NCBI RefSeq assembly: GCF_020405225.1
Contig: NZ_CP084472.1
Span: 2,170,001 to 2,234,000, forward strand
DNA length: 64,000 nt
Origin: Natrinema sp. DC36
GTDB taxonomy: Archaea; Halobacteriota; Halobacteria; Halobacteriales; Natrialbaceae
Direction: 5' to 3'
The notes beneath the pieces are model-generated. The model was not told the origin of the DNA. It searched no databases and saw nothing but the letters and a program-made list of their open reading frames with translations. Below are positions 54,290-62,738 of this stretch, one piece after another. Position 1 is the stretch's first letter, and each line of letters begins with the position of its first letter. The position numbers were made by a program, and so were the translations under genes.

Positions 54290-54358
54290 ATAAGCCTTTT
54301 CCATCAATTGTCACAGAATTCTCGTCCGCACGGCGGGGAGGAAAGTCAAAAGGCTTAT
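54290..54358. promoter_or_regulatory. aglB promoter with an 11-bp inverted repeat
   Basis: ATAAGCCTTTT (54290-54300) and AAAAGGCTTAT (54348-54358) are perfect inverted repeats 47 nt apart. The right arm overlaps the TATA-like CTTATTCTTG, about 29 nt before the aglB ATG at 54385. The mirrored left arm could be a second promoter on the other strand or a looping operator. Confidence 0.45.
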
Positions 54359-54384
54359 TCTTGACTTGTGGTTGGTACTTGCTA

Positions 54385-57312
54385 ATGAGCACCGACACCG
54401 AACGCGTCGAGGACGGGACCGAAACGTCCGTCCTCGAGTCGTTCCGAGACTGGTATCACCTCCCCGTAATCGGGGTCGTGATGCTGTTTATGGTCTGGTT
54501 GCGAACCCAGTCGTACGATCGGTTCGTCACCGAGGACGGAACGCCCGCCCTGGCGGGGGTCGACTCGTGGTATCACTGGCGGACGATCAACTGGACGGCG
54601 GAAAACTATCCGCACACGATGCCGTACGAGGTCTGGACGGGGTTCCCGACCGGCACCTACGTCGGCCAGTTCGGCACGCTGTTCGACCAGCTCATCGTCA
54701 CCGTCGCCATGATCGTCGGACTCGGCGATCCGTCGCAGCAAACCCTCTATACGGTCTCGCTGCTCTCGATTCCGGTCATGGCCGCGCTCGTCGCGATCCC
54801 CGTCTTTTACGCGGGTCGGCGGCTCGGCGGCACGATCGGTGGCATCGTTTCCGTGCTCGTGCTCGCACTTGCGAAGGGGCAGTTCCTCTCTCGATCGACG
54901 GTGGGCCAACTCGACCACCACGTCGGCGAGGTCCTGTTCATGGCGATCGCGGTCCTCGCGATGATGGTCGCGCTCACCGTTGCCGAACGGGAGAAGCCGA
55001 TCTACGAACTGGTCGTCGACAGGGACTGGGATGGACTCCGACGGCCCGCCATTTACAGTGCTCTCGCCGGACTCGCGCTCACGCTCTACATCTGGGTCTG
55101 GCCGTCGGCGATCCTTCTGATCGGTATCTTCGCCATCTTCTTTACCGTGCAGCTCTGTCTCGATTACCTCCGCGGTGTCTCACCGGATCACGTCGCTTTC
55201 GTGGGCGCGGTGAGCCTCGGCGTGACCGCCCTCCTGACGATATTACTCATGGAACAGCCCGGCAGCACAGGCTCGACCAACTTCGGGTTGCTCCAGCCGC
55301 TCAGCGCCGTCCTCGTGGCCGCCGGCTGTGTCTTCATGGCCTGGCTCGCACGCGAATGGAATAATCGCGGCCTCGAGCGCCAATACTACCCCGTCGCGAT
55401 CGGCGGACTCATCGTCGCGACGTTCGTCGTGATGTGGCTCGCCGTCCCGAGTCTGTTCGACTCGATCATCGGGAACGCGACGCGTCGCATGCTACCGTTC
55501 GGCGGGACGGCGACGGACCTCACCATCGCCGAGGCCCAGCCGCCGGAGGACTTCTTCAACCGCGTCTTCACCGAGTTCGGGAGCGCGTTCTACACGATGC
55601 TCGCCGGGCTGGCCTTCCTCGCGATTCGGCCGCTCCTCGGTCGCAAATTCCGCGCCGAGCACACGCTGGTAATCGTCTGGACGGTGTTCCTGATCAGCAT
55701 GGCCGCGACGCAGGTGCGCTTCATGTACTACCTCACGCTCGCGGTCGCGGTGGTCAACGCGGCGTTCATCGCGGAAATCACCCGCCTCTTCGACCTCGAC
55801 CTCGAGAGCAGTCTCGACTCCGTCAGACAGGTCGAGACCTATCAGGTGATCGTCGTCCTGCTCGTCGTCTTGCTCCTCTTCGCACCGCTCCTGCCACCGC
55901 TCGCGCAGGCGACCGCGTGGGATCAAGGCAAACAGACCGGTGTGAGCGGGAGCACGATGAACTGGGAAGAATCGAACCACTGGCTCAAAGAGAACACGCC
56001 CGCACCGGGGAACTACGGCGGCGCGAACAACGCCGACGAACTCGACTACTACGGGACGTACACTCCGGGTGACGGTAACTACGAGTATCCGGAGGGAGCC
56101 TACGGCGTCATGTCGTGGTGGGACTACGGCCACCTGATAACGACTCAGGCCGAACGGATTCCGCACTCGAACCCGTTCCAGCAGAACGCGCGGTCGTCGT
56201 CGGCATATCTGACCGCCGAGTCCGAGGAGCGGGCGGAACTGATCCTCGACGCGATCGCTGCGGGCGAACCGGTCGCCGATCGCTCCACCGAGGAACTCCG
56301 GCAGGCGACTTCGGGCAGTGATTCGGGCGAGGATGTCCGATACGTGATGATCGACAACGAGATGGCCGGGCAGAAGTTCAGTCCGATCACGCAGTGGTCC
56401 GGACCCGACTACGGCCACTACATCAATAATGAGGAGTTCGCGTTCGGTGGGAACCAGACGCAAGCGCTGCCGACCGCCAACGAGAACTACGACAATACGA
56501 CGCTCTCGTCCTTGTACCTGCAGGATGCGGCCGGGATGGAGCACTACCGGTTAGTCCACGAGAACGACAAGTACGCGATCGTCGGCGGCATGGGTATCAG
56601 GGGACAGGCCATTCCCCGCTACTCCCTGCAGCTTCGGGGCTCCGGATGGACGAACCAGACGCGGGCGATCCAACAGCAGCTAGCGCAGGCCCGTAGCAAT
56701 AATCAGGTCTATCAGGGCCTCGGAAATCCGGTGTGGGACGGTCATGTCGTCTCATCGGTGAAAACCTACGAGCGCGTCGAGGGGGCGACGATCACCGGGA
56801 GCGTCGACGATGCCGACGACATCGACCCTGCTAACGCGACGGCCGTCGTAGCGGTCGATCTCGAGACAGATACCGGACGGACGTTCACGTACAGACAGCA
56901 GGCGTCGCTCGCGGACGACGGGAGCTTCGAAGTGACAGTCCCGTACGCGACCAACGACGAGCTGGGCGTCGAGGACGGCTACACCGACAGCAGCGTCGAG
57001 GCGACCGGTAACTACACCATCAGCGTCTTCGAGTCCGGCGAACAGGGACTGCGGCAGTTCACCGGAGAGACGACCGTTCCCGAGCCCGCAGTGGTTCAGG
57101 GCGAGACCGTCAGCGCCGGCGGCCTCGAGGAGGTCGAGAATCCGTCCGGCAACGAAACGACCGGGAACGAAACGTCGGGTAACGAAACCACCGGTAACGA
57201 GACCGACGACGGAAGCACGGACGCGGACGGCACCAATTCGTCTGACGAGGGGACCGCCGACAACGGGACCGCAAACGCGTTCGAGCCGGTTGCAGCAGAG
57301 CGAGCACACTAA
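54385..57312 (+). CDS. aglB: oligosaccharyltransferase AglB (STT3 family)
   Basis: A 975-aa membrane enzyme that moves the assembled glycan from dolichol phosphate to Asn of N-x-S/T on exported proteins. About 13 N-terminal helices, an acidic D-S-W-Y-H-W motif in the first outside loop, the catalytic WWDYG motif (MSWWDYGHLI, near residue 577) and the DxxMxxxK-type DNEMAGQK follow. The outside C-terminal domain is beta-rich and ends in a tail of repeated N-E-T sequons. The ATG at 54385 fits the TATA box; the TTG at 54361 is rejected. Confidence 0.94.
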   Translation: MSTDTERVEDGTETSVLESFRDWYHLPVIGVVMLFMVWLRTQSYDRFVTEDGTPALAGVDSWYHWRTINWTAENYPHTMPYEVWTGFPTGTYVGQFGTLFDQLIVTVAMIVGLGDPSQQTLYTVSLLSIPVMAALVAIPVFYAGRRLGGTIGGIVSVLVLALAKGQFLSRSTVGQLDHHVGEVLFMAIAVLAMMVALTVAEREKPIYELVVDRDWDGLRRPAIYSALAGLALTLYIWVWPSAILLIGIFAIFFTVQLCLDYLRGVSPDHVAFVGAVSLGVTALLTILLMEQPGSTGSTNFGLLQPLSAVLVAAGCVFMAWLAREWNNRGLERQYYPVAIGGLIVATFVVMWLAVPSLFDSIIGNATRRMLPFGGTATDLTIAEAQPPEDFFNRVFTEFGSAFYTMLAGLAFLAIRPLLGRKFRAEHTLVIVWTVFLISMAATQVRFMYYLTLAVAVVNAAFIAEITRLFDLDLESSLDSVRQVETYQVIVVLLVVLLLFAPLLPPLAQATAWDQGKQTGVSGSTMNWEESNHWLKENTPAPGNYGGANNADELDYYGTYTPGDGNYEYPEGAYGVMSWWDYGHLITTQAERIPHSNPFQQNARSSSAYLTAESEERAELILDAIAAGEPVADRSTEELRQATSGSDSGEDVRYVMIDNEMAGQKFSPITQWSGPDYGHYINNEEFAFGGNQTQALPTANENYDNTTLSSLYLQDAAGMEHYRLVHENDKYAIVGGMGIRGQAIPRYSLQLRGSGWTNQTRAIQQQLAQARSNNQVYQGLGNPVWDGHVVSSVKTYERVEGATITGSVDDADDIDPANATAVVAVDLETDTGRTFTYRQQASLADDGSFEVTVPYATNDELGVEDGYTDSSVEATGNYTISVFESGEQGLRQFTGETTVPEPAVVQGETVSAGGLEEVENPSGNETTGNETSGNETTGNETDDGSTDADGTNSSDEGTADNGTANAFEPVAAERAH

Positions 57313-57723
57313 CGCGGCTGTCCGTTCCTCGCGTCGCGGTCCGGTTCTCAACTGGTGCGAAAACCGAGAGCGTTTTTAACCGACTCCGAAATACGACACG
57401 AGCGATGCGAACAGCTCCCTCGGCGTCTCTCGAGGGAGTCTCCACGGAATTGGCCGACATCGCGGCCGGCGATGACCCAGCGGGATAGACCGTCGGAACG
57501 GCCGGCGGTTGTGGTCGTCGCGGCTGTCGCTGGCCCGAATCAGTGGAATTATTGCACCGACACGCTACTGCCCTCGAGTGCGGAACTGTCGCTGAATAGC
57601 CGCTGAAAACCGGGATCCCACCGCCGTCTCCCTTTTCGAGGAGCTCCCTCGTTGAACCATAATAATTCATATATGTAACTATTAGATAGATTTATTTCCA
57701 TTGGCAGTAACCATTGGATTGCA
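57313..57723. other. intergenic between aglB and the 44-aa peptide gene
   Basis: 411 bases. TTTTTAAC (57372-57379) is a good TATA box, 26-33 nt before an ATG at 57405 that opens only 27 codons. The last 70 bases (57655-57720) are AT-rich and hold promoter-like TATTAGATAG and ATTTATTT for the peptide at 57724. No RNA fold or repeat is clear. Confidence 0.4.
57405..57488 (+). CDS. possible micro-ORF, 27 aa
   Basis: From a leaderless ATG behind a TATA box the frame reads MRTAPSASLEGVSTELADIA and ends DDPAG. It is acidic in its second half. There is no second line of support, so it may be a real small protein or just the 5' end of a non-coding RNA transcribed from that promoter. Confidence 0.3.
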   Translation: MRTAPSASLEGVSTELADIAAGDDPAG

Positions 57724-57858
57724 ATGTCCGCGAAAAACGGCATGAAAGACTACCTGGCAAAGCACCCTCGAATGATCGGCGCGCTGTTTACCCTGTTCGT
57801 CCTGCTCAGTCAGGCAGGGTCGGTCGCAGCAGGAAGCATGTCCCAAGTGGGACCCTGA
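57724..57858 (+). CDS. 44-aa single-helix membrane or secreted peptide (DUF7503-like)
   Basis: The peptide starts MSAKNGMKDYLAKHPRMIGA and continues LFTLFVLLSQAGSVAAGSMS, so a basic N-terminus leads into one hydrophobic helix (about residues 18-37) with a short tail. It matches my memory of a haloarchaeal family labelled DUF7503, always about 45 aa. The helix could be a signal sequence or a pore-like transmembrane element. It is convergent with the CHAT protease gene, 83 nt away. Promoter: ATTTATTT about 35 nt upstream. Confidence 0.75.
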   Translation: MSAKNGMKDYLAKHPRMIGALFTLFVLLSQAGSVAAGSMSQVGP

Positions 57859-57941
57859 TCTCGGGAGACACCCGCTTCGAAGCGTCCCGTCGCGAACAAA
57901 ACTGAACCGTATCGAATCCGCCGTCGCAAAGACCCTTGTTT

Positions 57942-60017
57942 TCAATTCAGGAGCGACGTTCCGACGCCGTCGTTCCAGTGTAACTCGTCGTCGACGACGA
58001 CCGGCAACTCCGTCCAGGTCAGGTATTCCTGAAGCTCCATCGTCTCGACTGGCAACTGCGGCGTGTGGCCCGGAGTGAGATGACAGTCGGATACCGAATC
58101 GATAGGCGACGCCGTCGTAGTTCCCAGTTTGAACTCCTTCGTCGAGTACGATTTGGCGGAAAAATCGTATCCGTCCCCGTCGCGAGAGTCGATCGCGACG
58201 AGCATCGGCGCACCGCCGTCCGACTGGGCGATGTCCGTCGACCCGTCGCCGACGATGAGATACTGCTCTCCGAGCATGTCGTTGTCTCGAGCGATTTCGA
58301 GCGCCCCCCGAAGCGGGAACCCGCGGTTGAGCAGTCTGGCGATGGTCTCGCCGGCCGTGACGGCGTCTTCGTTGATGACGTCGGCGTACGTGCTGACGCC
58401 GCCGAACGCGCCGCGGCGGGTGAGCGCGAGCCCCTGTTCGTATGACCGACACGCGTTCAGGAAGAAGACGCCGAGGTCGACCGACTCGAGGGTTCGGATG
58501 TCGAGATCCCCGTCGGGACAGCGGAGTCCGTCTTCGGTCGCGTGCCCGATGTAGTGAAAGAAGTCGTAGCCGCCGTCGGTTAGCAGCGCGGCCAGTTGCT
58601 CGGACCCGACGCCGAACTCCGAGTCGATTTCGAAGGGGAGGTCCTCCCGGTTGCCGTAGCTGCCGTCGAGCGAGTCGTGTTCGTCCATCATCCGAACGTC
58701 GTTACAGACGAGCAGGAGTTCGATCGACTCGACCGGTTTCCTGTGCTCGAGTTGACTCCGGTACGCTTCGAGCGTCGCCTTCGAGGCCTGCTGGGGAATA
58801 CCGTCCCCGAACCAGGCGTGTTCGACGGACTCGCCCGTCACGGCTGGAACGACGAACTCAGACTCCTCTCGGAGCTGTGAGGGAGAGCGAGACAGTGTCG
58901 CCGACCGAACGAGTTGCGAACTCGTCGTCTCCGGAGTCGGGATCGACTCGGGCGTCCGCCCCCGCGTCTCGCGAACGATCCCGAGTTCGTTGACGACGAA
59001 CGGGAGTAACGAGGCGCTTTCGGGCGCCGACGGCACGTGGGCGGTCAGCGGCCACCGCGGGACGTGAGGTTCGATCACCTCGAAGGGAATCTCGAGGTAT
59101 CGGTCGAGCCGGTGAGAAAGCGGCAACTCGTACGTTTCCGCGAGGTCGAACGGGAGATCGTCCTCGATCGAGGACCGCTCTAGCAGTTCGTACTGAAACA
59201 TCCCGTCCATGCGAACGATCGCGTCGAGAAAGAAAAATCGCTTCAGGAGTCGGGCGATCTCGTCTTCGAACGAGCGGGAAGTCGAGAGCGAGTACTCGAA
59301 GCGCGACGTCTCGAGCATCGGTTCGGTCCCGGGCCGGATCGTCGCCCCGAGGAAGAACGCGAGCGGAGCGGCCTGATACACCGAAGCGTACTCCCGCGGG
59401 ACGGTCAGCGAGATCTCTCCGTCCGGTCGATCGATAGCGTCGGGAATCTCGAGTCGGTCGCCGAGTTCGAGCAACGGCGGATGGCCGCGCAACGTCGGCC
59501 ACGTCCGCTCCGGCGAGGTCGTTTTGAGAGCGGACGGAAGCGCGGAAACGGCCTCCATCATCGATTCGACGTCGGGCGGTGTGGTGATCGTCCCCCGCGG
59601 CCGGTCGTGAAGTGACCGCGCGCCGAGTTCGACCGTCGTCTCTCGATCGGTCGAAATCCGGACCGACGTCAGCCCGATGTCGATCGTGCCCGGTGCGTCG
59701 ATGCGACAGTACAGCTTGATCGGGCCGCTCAACCCGACGAACTGGGTGCGTTCCTCGAGTCGGACCGTTTCACTGGCGTCGAAACTCGCCTCCGTGCGGC
59801 CGGTTTCGTCGTGAACGGTGACGGAGTAGAGCTGGTTGAACGTGAGCGCGTCGGTCTCGAACCGGCACGTCTCGTCGACCGGGAAACAGAACTGCCCCGT
59901 CTCGATGGCGTCGAACGACACCGACCCCGGCGTTTCGATCTGGAGGCGGCGTTGCTCGATGGAATCGTATACCTCGAGCCCGGACGGGTCAGCCGTTTCC
60001 GCGATCTCGATAGTCAT
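57942..60017 (-). CDS. CHAT-domain (caspase-like) cysteine protease, 691 aa
   Basis: The C-terminal third is a CHAT peptidase: VESIELLLVCNDVRMMDEHD, then the His motif DFF-H488-YIG-H492-ATEDG, and the nucleophile VFFLNA-C523-RSYEQGLAL, followed by GGVSTYADVINEDAVTAGET. The first 450 residues are a beta-rich sensor or scaffold part with no repeats that I can name (TIEIAETADPSGLEVYDSIE at the start). CHAT proteases act in programmed cell death and immunity, for example on gasdermin-like pores in bacteria. Here the substrate is unknown. Cytoplasmic, no signal peptide. Confidence 0.85.
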   Translation of the reverse strand: MTIEIAETADPSGLEVYDSIEQRRLQIETPGSVSFDAIETGQFCFPVDETCRFETDALTFNQLYSVTVHDETGRTEASFDASETVRLEERTQFVGLSGPIKLYCRIDAPGTIDIGLTSVRISTDRETTVELGARSLHDRPRGTITTPPDVESMMEAVSALPSALKTTSPERTWPTLRGHPPLLELGDRLEIPDAIDRPDGEISLTVPREYASVYQAAPLAFFLGATIRPGTEPMLETSRFEYSLSTSRSFEDEIARLLKRFFFLDAIVRMDGMFQYELLERSSIEDDLPFDLAETYELPLSHRLDRYLEIPFEVIEPHVPRWPLTAHVPSAPESASLLPFVVNELGIVRETRGRTPESIPTPETTSSQLVRSATLSRSPSQLREESEFVVPAVTGESVEHAWFGDGIPQQASKATLEAYRSQLEHRKPVESIELLLVCNDVRMMDEHDSLDGSYGNREDLPFEIDSEFGVGSEQLAALLTDGGYDFFHYIGHATEDGLRCPDGDLDIRTLESVDLGVFFLNACRSYEQGLALTRRGAFGGVSTYADVINEDAVTAGETIARLLNRGFPLRGALEIARDNDMLGEQYLIVGDGSTDIAQSDGGAPMLVAIDSRDGDGYDFSAKSYSTKEFKLGTTTASPIDSVSDCHLTPGHTPQLPVETMELQEYLTWTELPVVVDDELHWNDGVGTSLLN

Positions 60018-60080
60018 ATGTCTCCGTTGTCATCTCACTCATTCCGCCGCACGGTCAAAAATGATTGTATCGGCCGTCGA

Positions 60081-61247
60081 TCACGGAGCGTCGTCGAGCG
60101 AGACCGCCGTCAGCGATCGGAACGCGACCGTGGGGTACCGCGGTTCGACCGTGCTGGGTTGCCGCCCGCTGTTGTGACCGGGGGACGACAGCTGAACCCG
60201 TTCGATGACGCCTCGATCCGCGAGCTCGTAGAGAAATCGCGTGACCGTGCCGGCGGTTAGGGACGATCGGGCGGCGATAGCGCTCGCTAGCTCGCGGATC
60301 GGGCGGTCACTCGGATCGAGATCGACGAGCGCGAGCAACACCCGTTGTCGAGTGGCCGAAAGTGCGAGCGCTCGAGCGACGTGAACGCCGTCGTCGGGCA
60401 CGTCGGTCCGCGCCGTCTCGAGGTGAGAGGGCTCGATCCGGTCGGCCTCGTCCTCGCTCGCGAGGACGGCGGCGCCGAACAGGGTCGCGAGCGCGTCGTG
60501 GGCGTTCCCGTCGGCCCAGCCGGCCAGTTCACGGACCGCGTCGTGATCGAGTGCGCCCGCCGCGAGTCCCGTCGAGACGCGGTCGGTGACGACGTCGACG
60601 AGTTCGTGATCGCGGTAGGCCGGGACGGTGACCGTCTCGCCCCGGTGATCGTCGGGTTCGGTCCGTCCGACCGCGACGGGAGTGCAGTCCCCGACCGGTG
60701 CCAGCAGCTCGCGGACGCGATCGACCCCGAGCGTCTCGGGCTCGTCGTGGTGGTCGATCGCGACGACGGCGCGCCGATCCGGACGGGACAGCCTGTCCCG
60801 GAGGCGCTCGCGGAGGTCGTCGGTTCCTACGCCGCTCTCGGGCACCCGTTCCGACGAGAGCCCCGACAGCACCGCTCGGTAGAACGCGAAGGGACTCTCG
60901 ACCTGACGGCCGTCGACGGTGACGAACCACGTCGCCGGTTCGGTGTGTCCGCCCCTCGTCGTCGTCTCGATCGCGCGGCTCGAGCCGCCGAACTGCTCGT
61001 TCAACGCGTCGAACATCGCGGTCACGATCGCTGACGTGCCCGATCCCGCCGGCCCGGCGATCGCGACCGGCGGCGGCAGCTCCCCGTCGAAGACCGGCTC
61101 GAGCGCGTCGAGCAGTTGCTCCAGCACGGGGCCCCGACCGACCGGTTCCGGTCGGTGGACGACCGGGCTGAGCTGGTCGCGATCGACGACGATGCGTCGC
61201 CCCTGCCGCGCCGACCGCCGTCGTGCGATTCGCTCCTGAAGGTCCAT
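60081..61247 (-). CDS. Cdc6/Orc1-like AAA ATPase with winged helix, Walker A lysine lost
   Basis: A 388-aa protein. Residues 35-270 form an AAA+ core of the Orc1/Cdc6 type: the N-terminal RPEPVGRGPVLEQLLDAL, P-loop G65-PAGSG-T71-S72 (the lysine of GK[S/T] is Thr) and Walker B RRAVVAIDHHDE. A winged helix (RQRVLLALVDLDPSDRPI, SLTAGTVTRFLYELADRGVI) ends it. It is too short and degenerate for an origin initiator, so a non-replicative role is likely. The stop of glpC overlaps its ATG by 1 nt, and it lies 63 nt before the CHAT gene on the same strand. Confidence 0.8.
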   Translation of the reverse strand: MDLQERIARRRSARQGRRIVVDRDQLSPVVHRPEPVGRGPVLEQLLDALEPVFDGELPPPVAIAGPAGSGTSAIVTAMFDALNEQFGGSSRAIETTTRGGHTEPATWFVTVDGRQVESPFAFYRAVLSGLSSERVPESGVGTDDLRERLRDRLSRPDRRAVVAIDHHDEPETLGVDRVRELLAPVGDCTPVAVGRTEPDDHRGETVTVPAYRDHELVDVVTDRVSTGLAAGALDHDAVRELAGWADGNAHDALATLFGAAVLASEDEADRIEPSHLETARTDVPDDGVHVARALALSATRQRVLLALVDLDPSDRPIRELASAIAARSSLTAGTVTRFLYELADRGVIERVQLSSPGHNSGRQPSTVEPRYPTVAFRSLTAVSLDDAP

Positions 61248-62587
61248 TACTGCGCGTCTGCCTCCGTCGCGGTTCCGACCAGCGCCGCCTCGAGCACCTC
61301 GAGCGTGTGGGTGATCTCGTAGCCGGTCCCGTGTTCCATCTGCATCGAGCAGGTCGGACACTCCGTGAGTCCCGTTTCCGCGTCCGCGTCTTCCATGTGG
61401 TCGAACATTTCCGATCCGATTTTCATGGATGTTTCGTAATTCTCGGCCTTCCAGCCGTACGTCCCGGAGATCCCCGAACAGGAGTCGCCGACGTCGTGGG
61501 CGTCGACGCCGTCGATCGCTGCCAGCACCTCCACCGTCTGCCCGTCGAGGCCCTGATTCCGCGCGTGACACGGCGCGTGGTAGGCGAAGTTCGAATCCGC
61601 GAGCGACCCGTCGATCGACGTCCCCTCCAGTTCGCCCTCGAGGTCCTCGTGAACCCGGAGGTACTCGACGGCGTCCCAGGTGTTTTCGGCGACGTCCTCG
61701 GTCCCCTCGAAGTCGAACAGTTCGGGGTACTCCTGTCGGATCGACATCGAACACGAACTGCAGGAGGCGACGACATCCGCGCCGTCCGCGAGCGCCGCGG
61801 CGAGCTCCCGGACGTTCGTCTCGGCCGACCGGCGCGCATCCTCGAGCATCCCGTTGGCGAACATCGGCGTCCCCGAACAGTGCTGGTCGGGAACCATGAT
61901 CTCGTAGCCGAAGTGTTCGTAGACTCGCACGAGGGCCTTGGCTACCTCTGGCGTGTTGTAGTTCGCGTAGCAGCCGTGGAAGTAAGCGATGCGCTTCTCG
62001 TCGCTCTGAACCTGTGCACCTCCCCTCGCTGTCCACCACTCCCGAAACGTCTCCGTCGCGAACTCCGGCAACTCTCGCTCGCCGGTGATGCCGAGGAGTT
62101 TCTCGCCGAGCCATTGCGTCGCGGAGAGCCCCATCACGAAATTCGTCGTCCGGGGGAACATCGACCCGAGCGGGGCGAGTCGGCGGTAGTTCGCGAGGAC
62201 CCGATTCCGAACGTACTCTCGCGAGAATTTGTCCATCTGTTCCTCGACGTACTCCCCTCGAGCGGTGTTGTGCATCTGCGAGAGGGGAACGTCCGACGGG
62301 CAGGCGCTGTCACAGCGCATGCAGTTCGAGCACTTCATCACCGAGTCGTCGATGTCGTGATCGTCCTGGCGCTTGAGCCGCCACTGCTCGGGGCCCTGGA
62401 ACTTCGGCCCGGGGAACTCGTCGTCCACCTCGGCGACGGGACAGTTCGTATCGCAGGTCGAGCACTTGTAGCAGTCGTCCGCACCCGGCCGGAGGTCCAT
62501 CTCCTCGGCCTCGGGGAACACCTGAATCGGCTCGAACTCGTCGTCGCCCGGTACGCTATCGTCGGTCGGCCGTTCTGCGTCACTCAT
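61247..62587 (-). CDS. glpC: anaerobic glycerol-3-phosphate dehydrogenase, iron-sulfur subunit
   Basis: A 446-aa protein with two [4Fe-4S] ferredoxin motifs, CYKCSTCDTNCPV and CSNCMRCDSACPS, and two CCG domains (HGCYANYN, QHCSGTPMF, CSSCSMSIR; PCHARNQ, CSGISGTYG, CPTCSMQMEH) that may carry a further cluster. It passes electrons from GlpA/B to the quinone pool. The ATG at 62587 gives the normal start. A 151-nt gap follows glpB, longer than usual, and has no other gene. Confidence 0.92.
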   Translation of the reverse strand: MSDAERPTDDSVPGDDEFEPIQVFPEAEEMDLRPGADDCYKCSTCDTNCPVAEVDDEFPGPKFQGPEQWRLKRQDDHDIDDSVMKCSNCMRCDSACPSDVPLSQMHNTARGEYVEEQMDKFSREYVRNRVLANYRRLAPLGSMFPRTTNFVMGLSATQWLGEKLLGITGERELPEFATETFREWWTARGGAQVQSDEKRIAYFHGCYANYNTPEVAKALVRVYEHFGYEIMVPDQHCSGTPMFANGMLEDARRSAETNVRELAAALADGADVVASCSSCSMSIRQEYPELFDFEGTEDVAENTWDAVEYLRVHEDLEGELEGTSIDGSLADSNFAYHAPCHARNQGLDGQTVEVLAAIDGVDAHDVGDSCSGISGTYGWKAENYETSMKIGSEMFDHMEDADAETGLTECPTCSMQMEHGTGYEITHTLEVLEAALVGTATEADAQ

Positions 62588-62738
62588 CAAATCACCTGAA
62601 TCAGTCGGTTGCCGCCGTTCGTGCCGTTCGTCTCGTCCGTGGCGCTCGTATCGACCGTACCGCTCGCGTCGATCGGGCGAATCAAATTGCGCGCGTGCCG
62701 TCGTTCGATTCCGCCGCTCGAGGCGCACACGTCGTCCG

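Noticed and set aside
57150-57215. DNA tandem repeat inside aglB
   Set aside because: It is explained by the repeated N-E-T protein motif with changing codons, so selection on protein is more likely than a DNA repeat.
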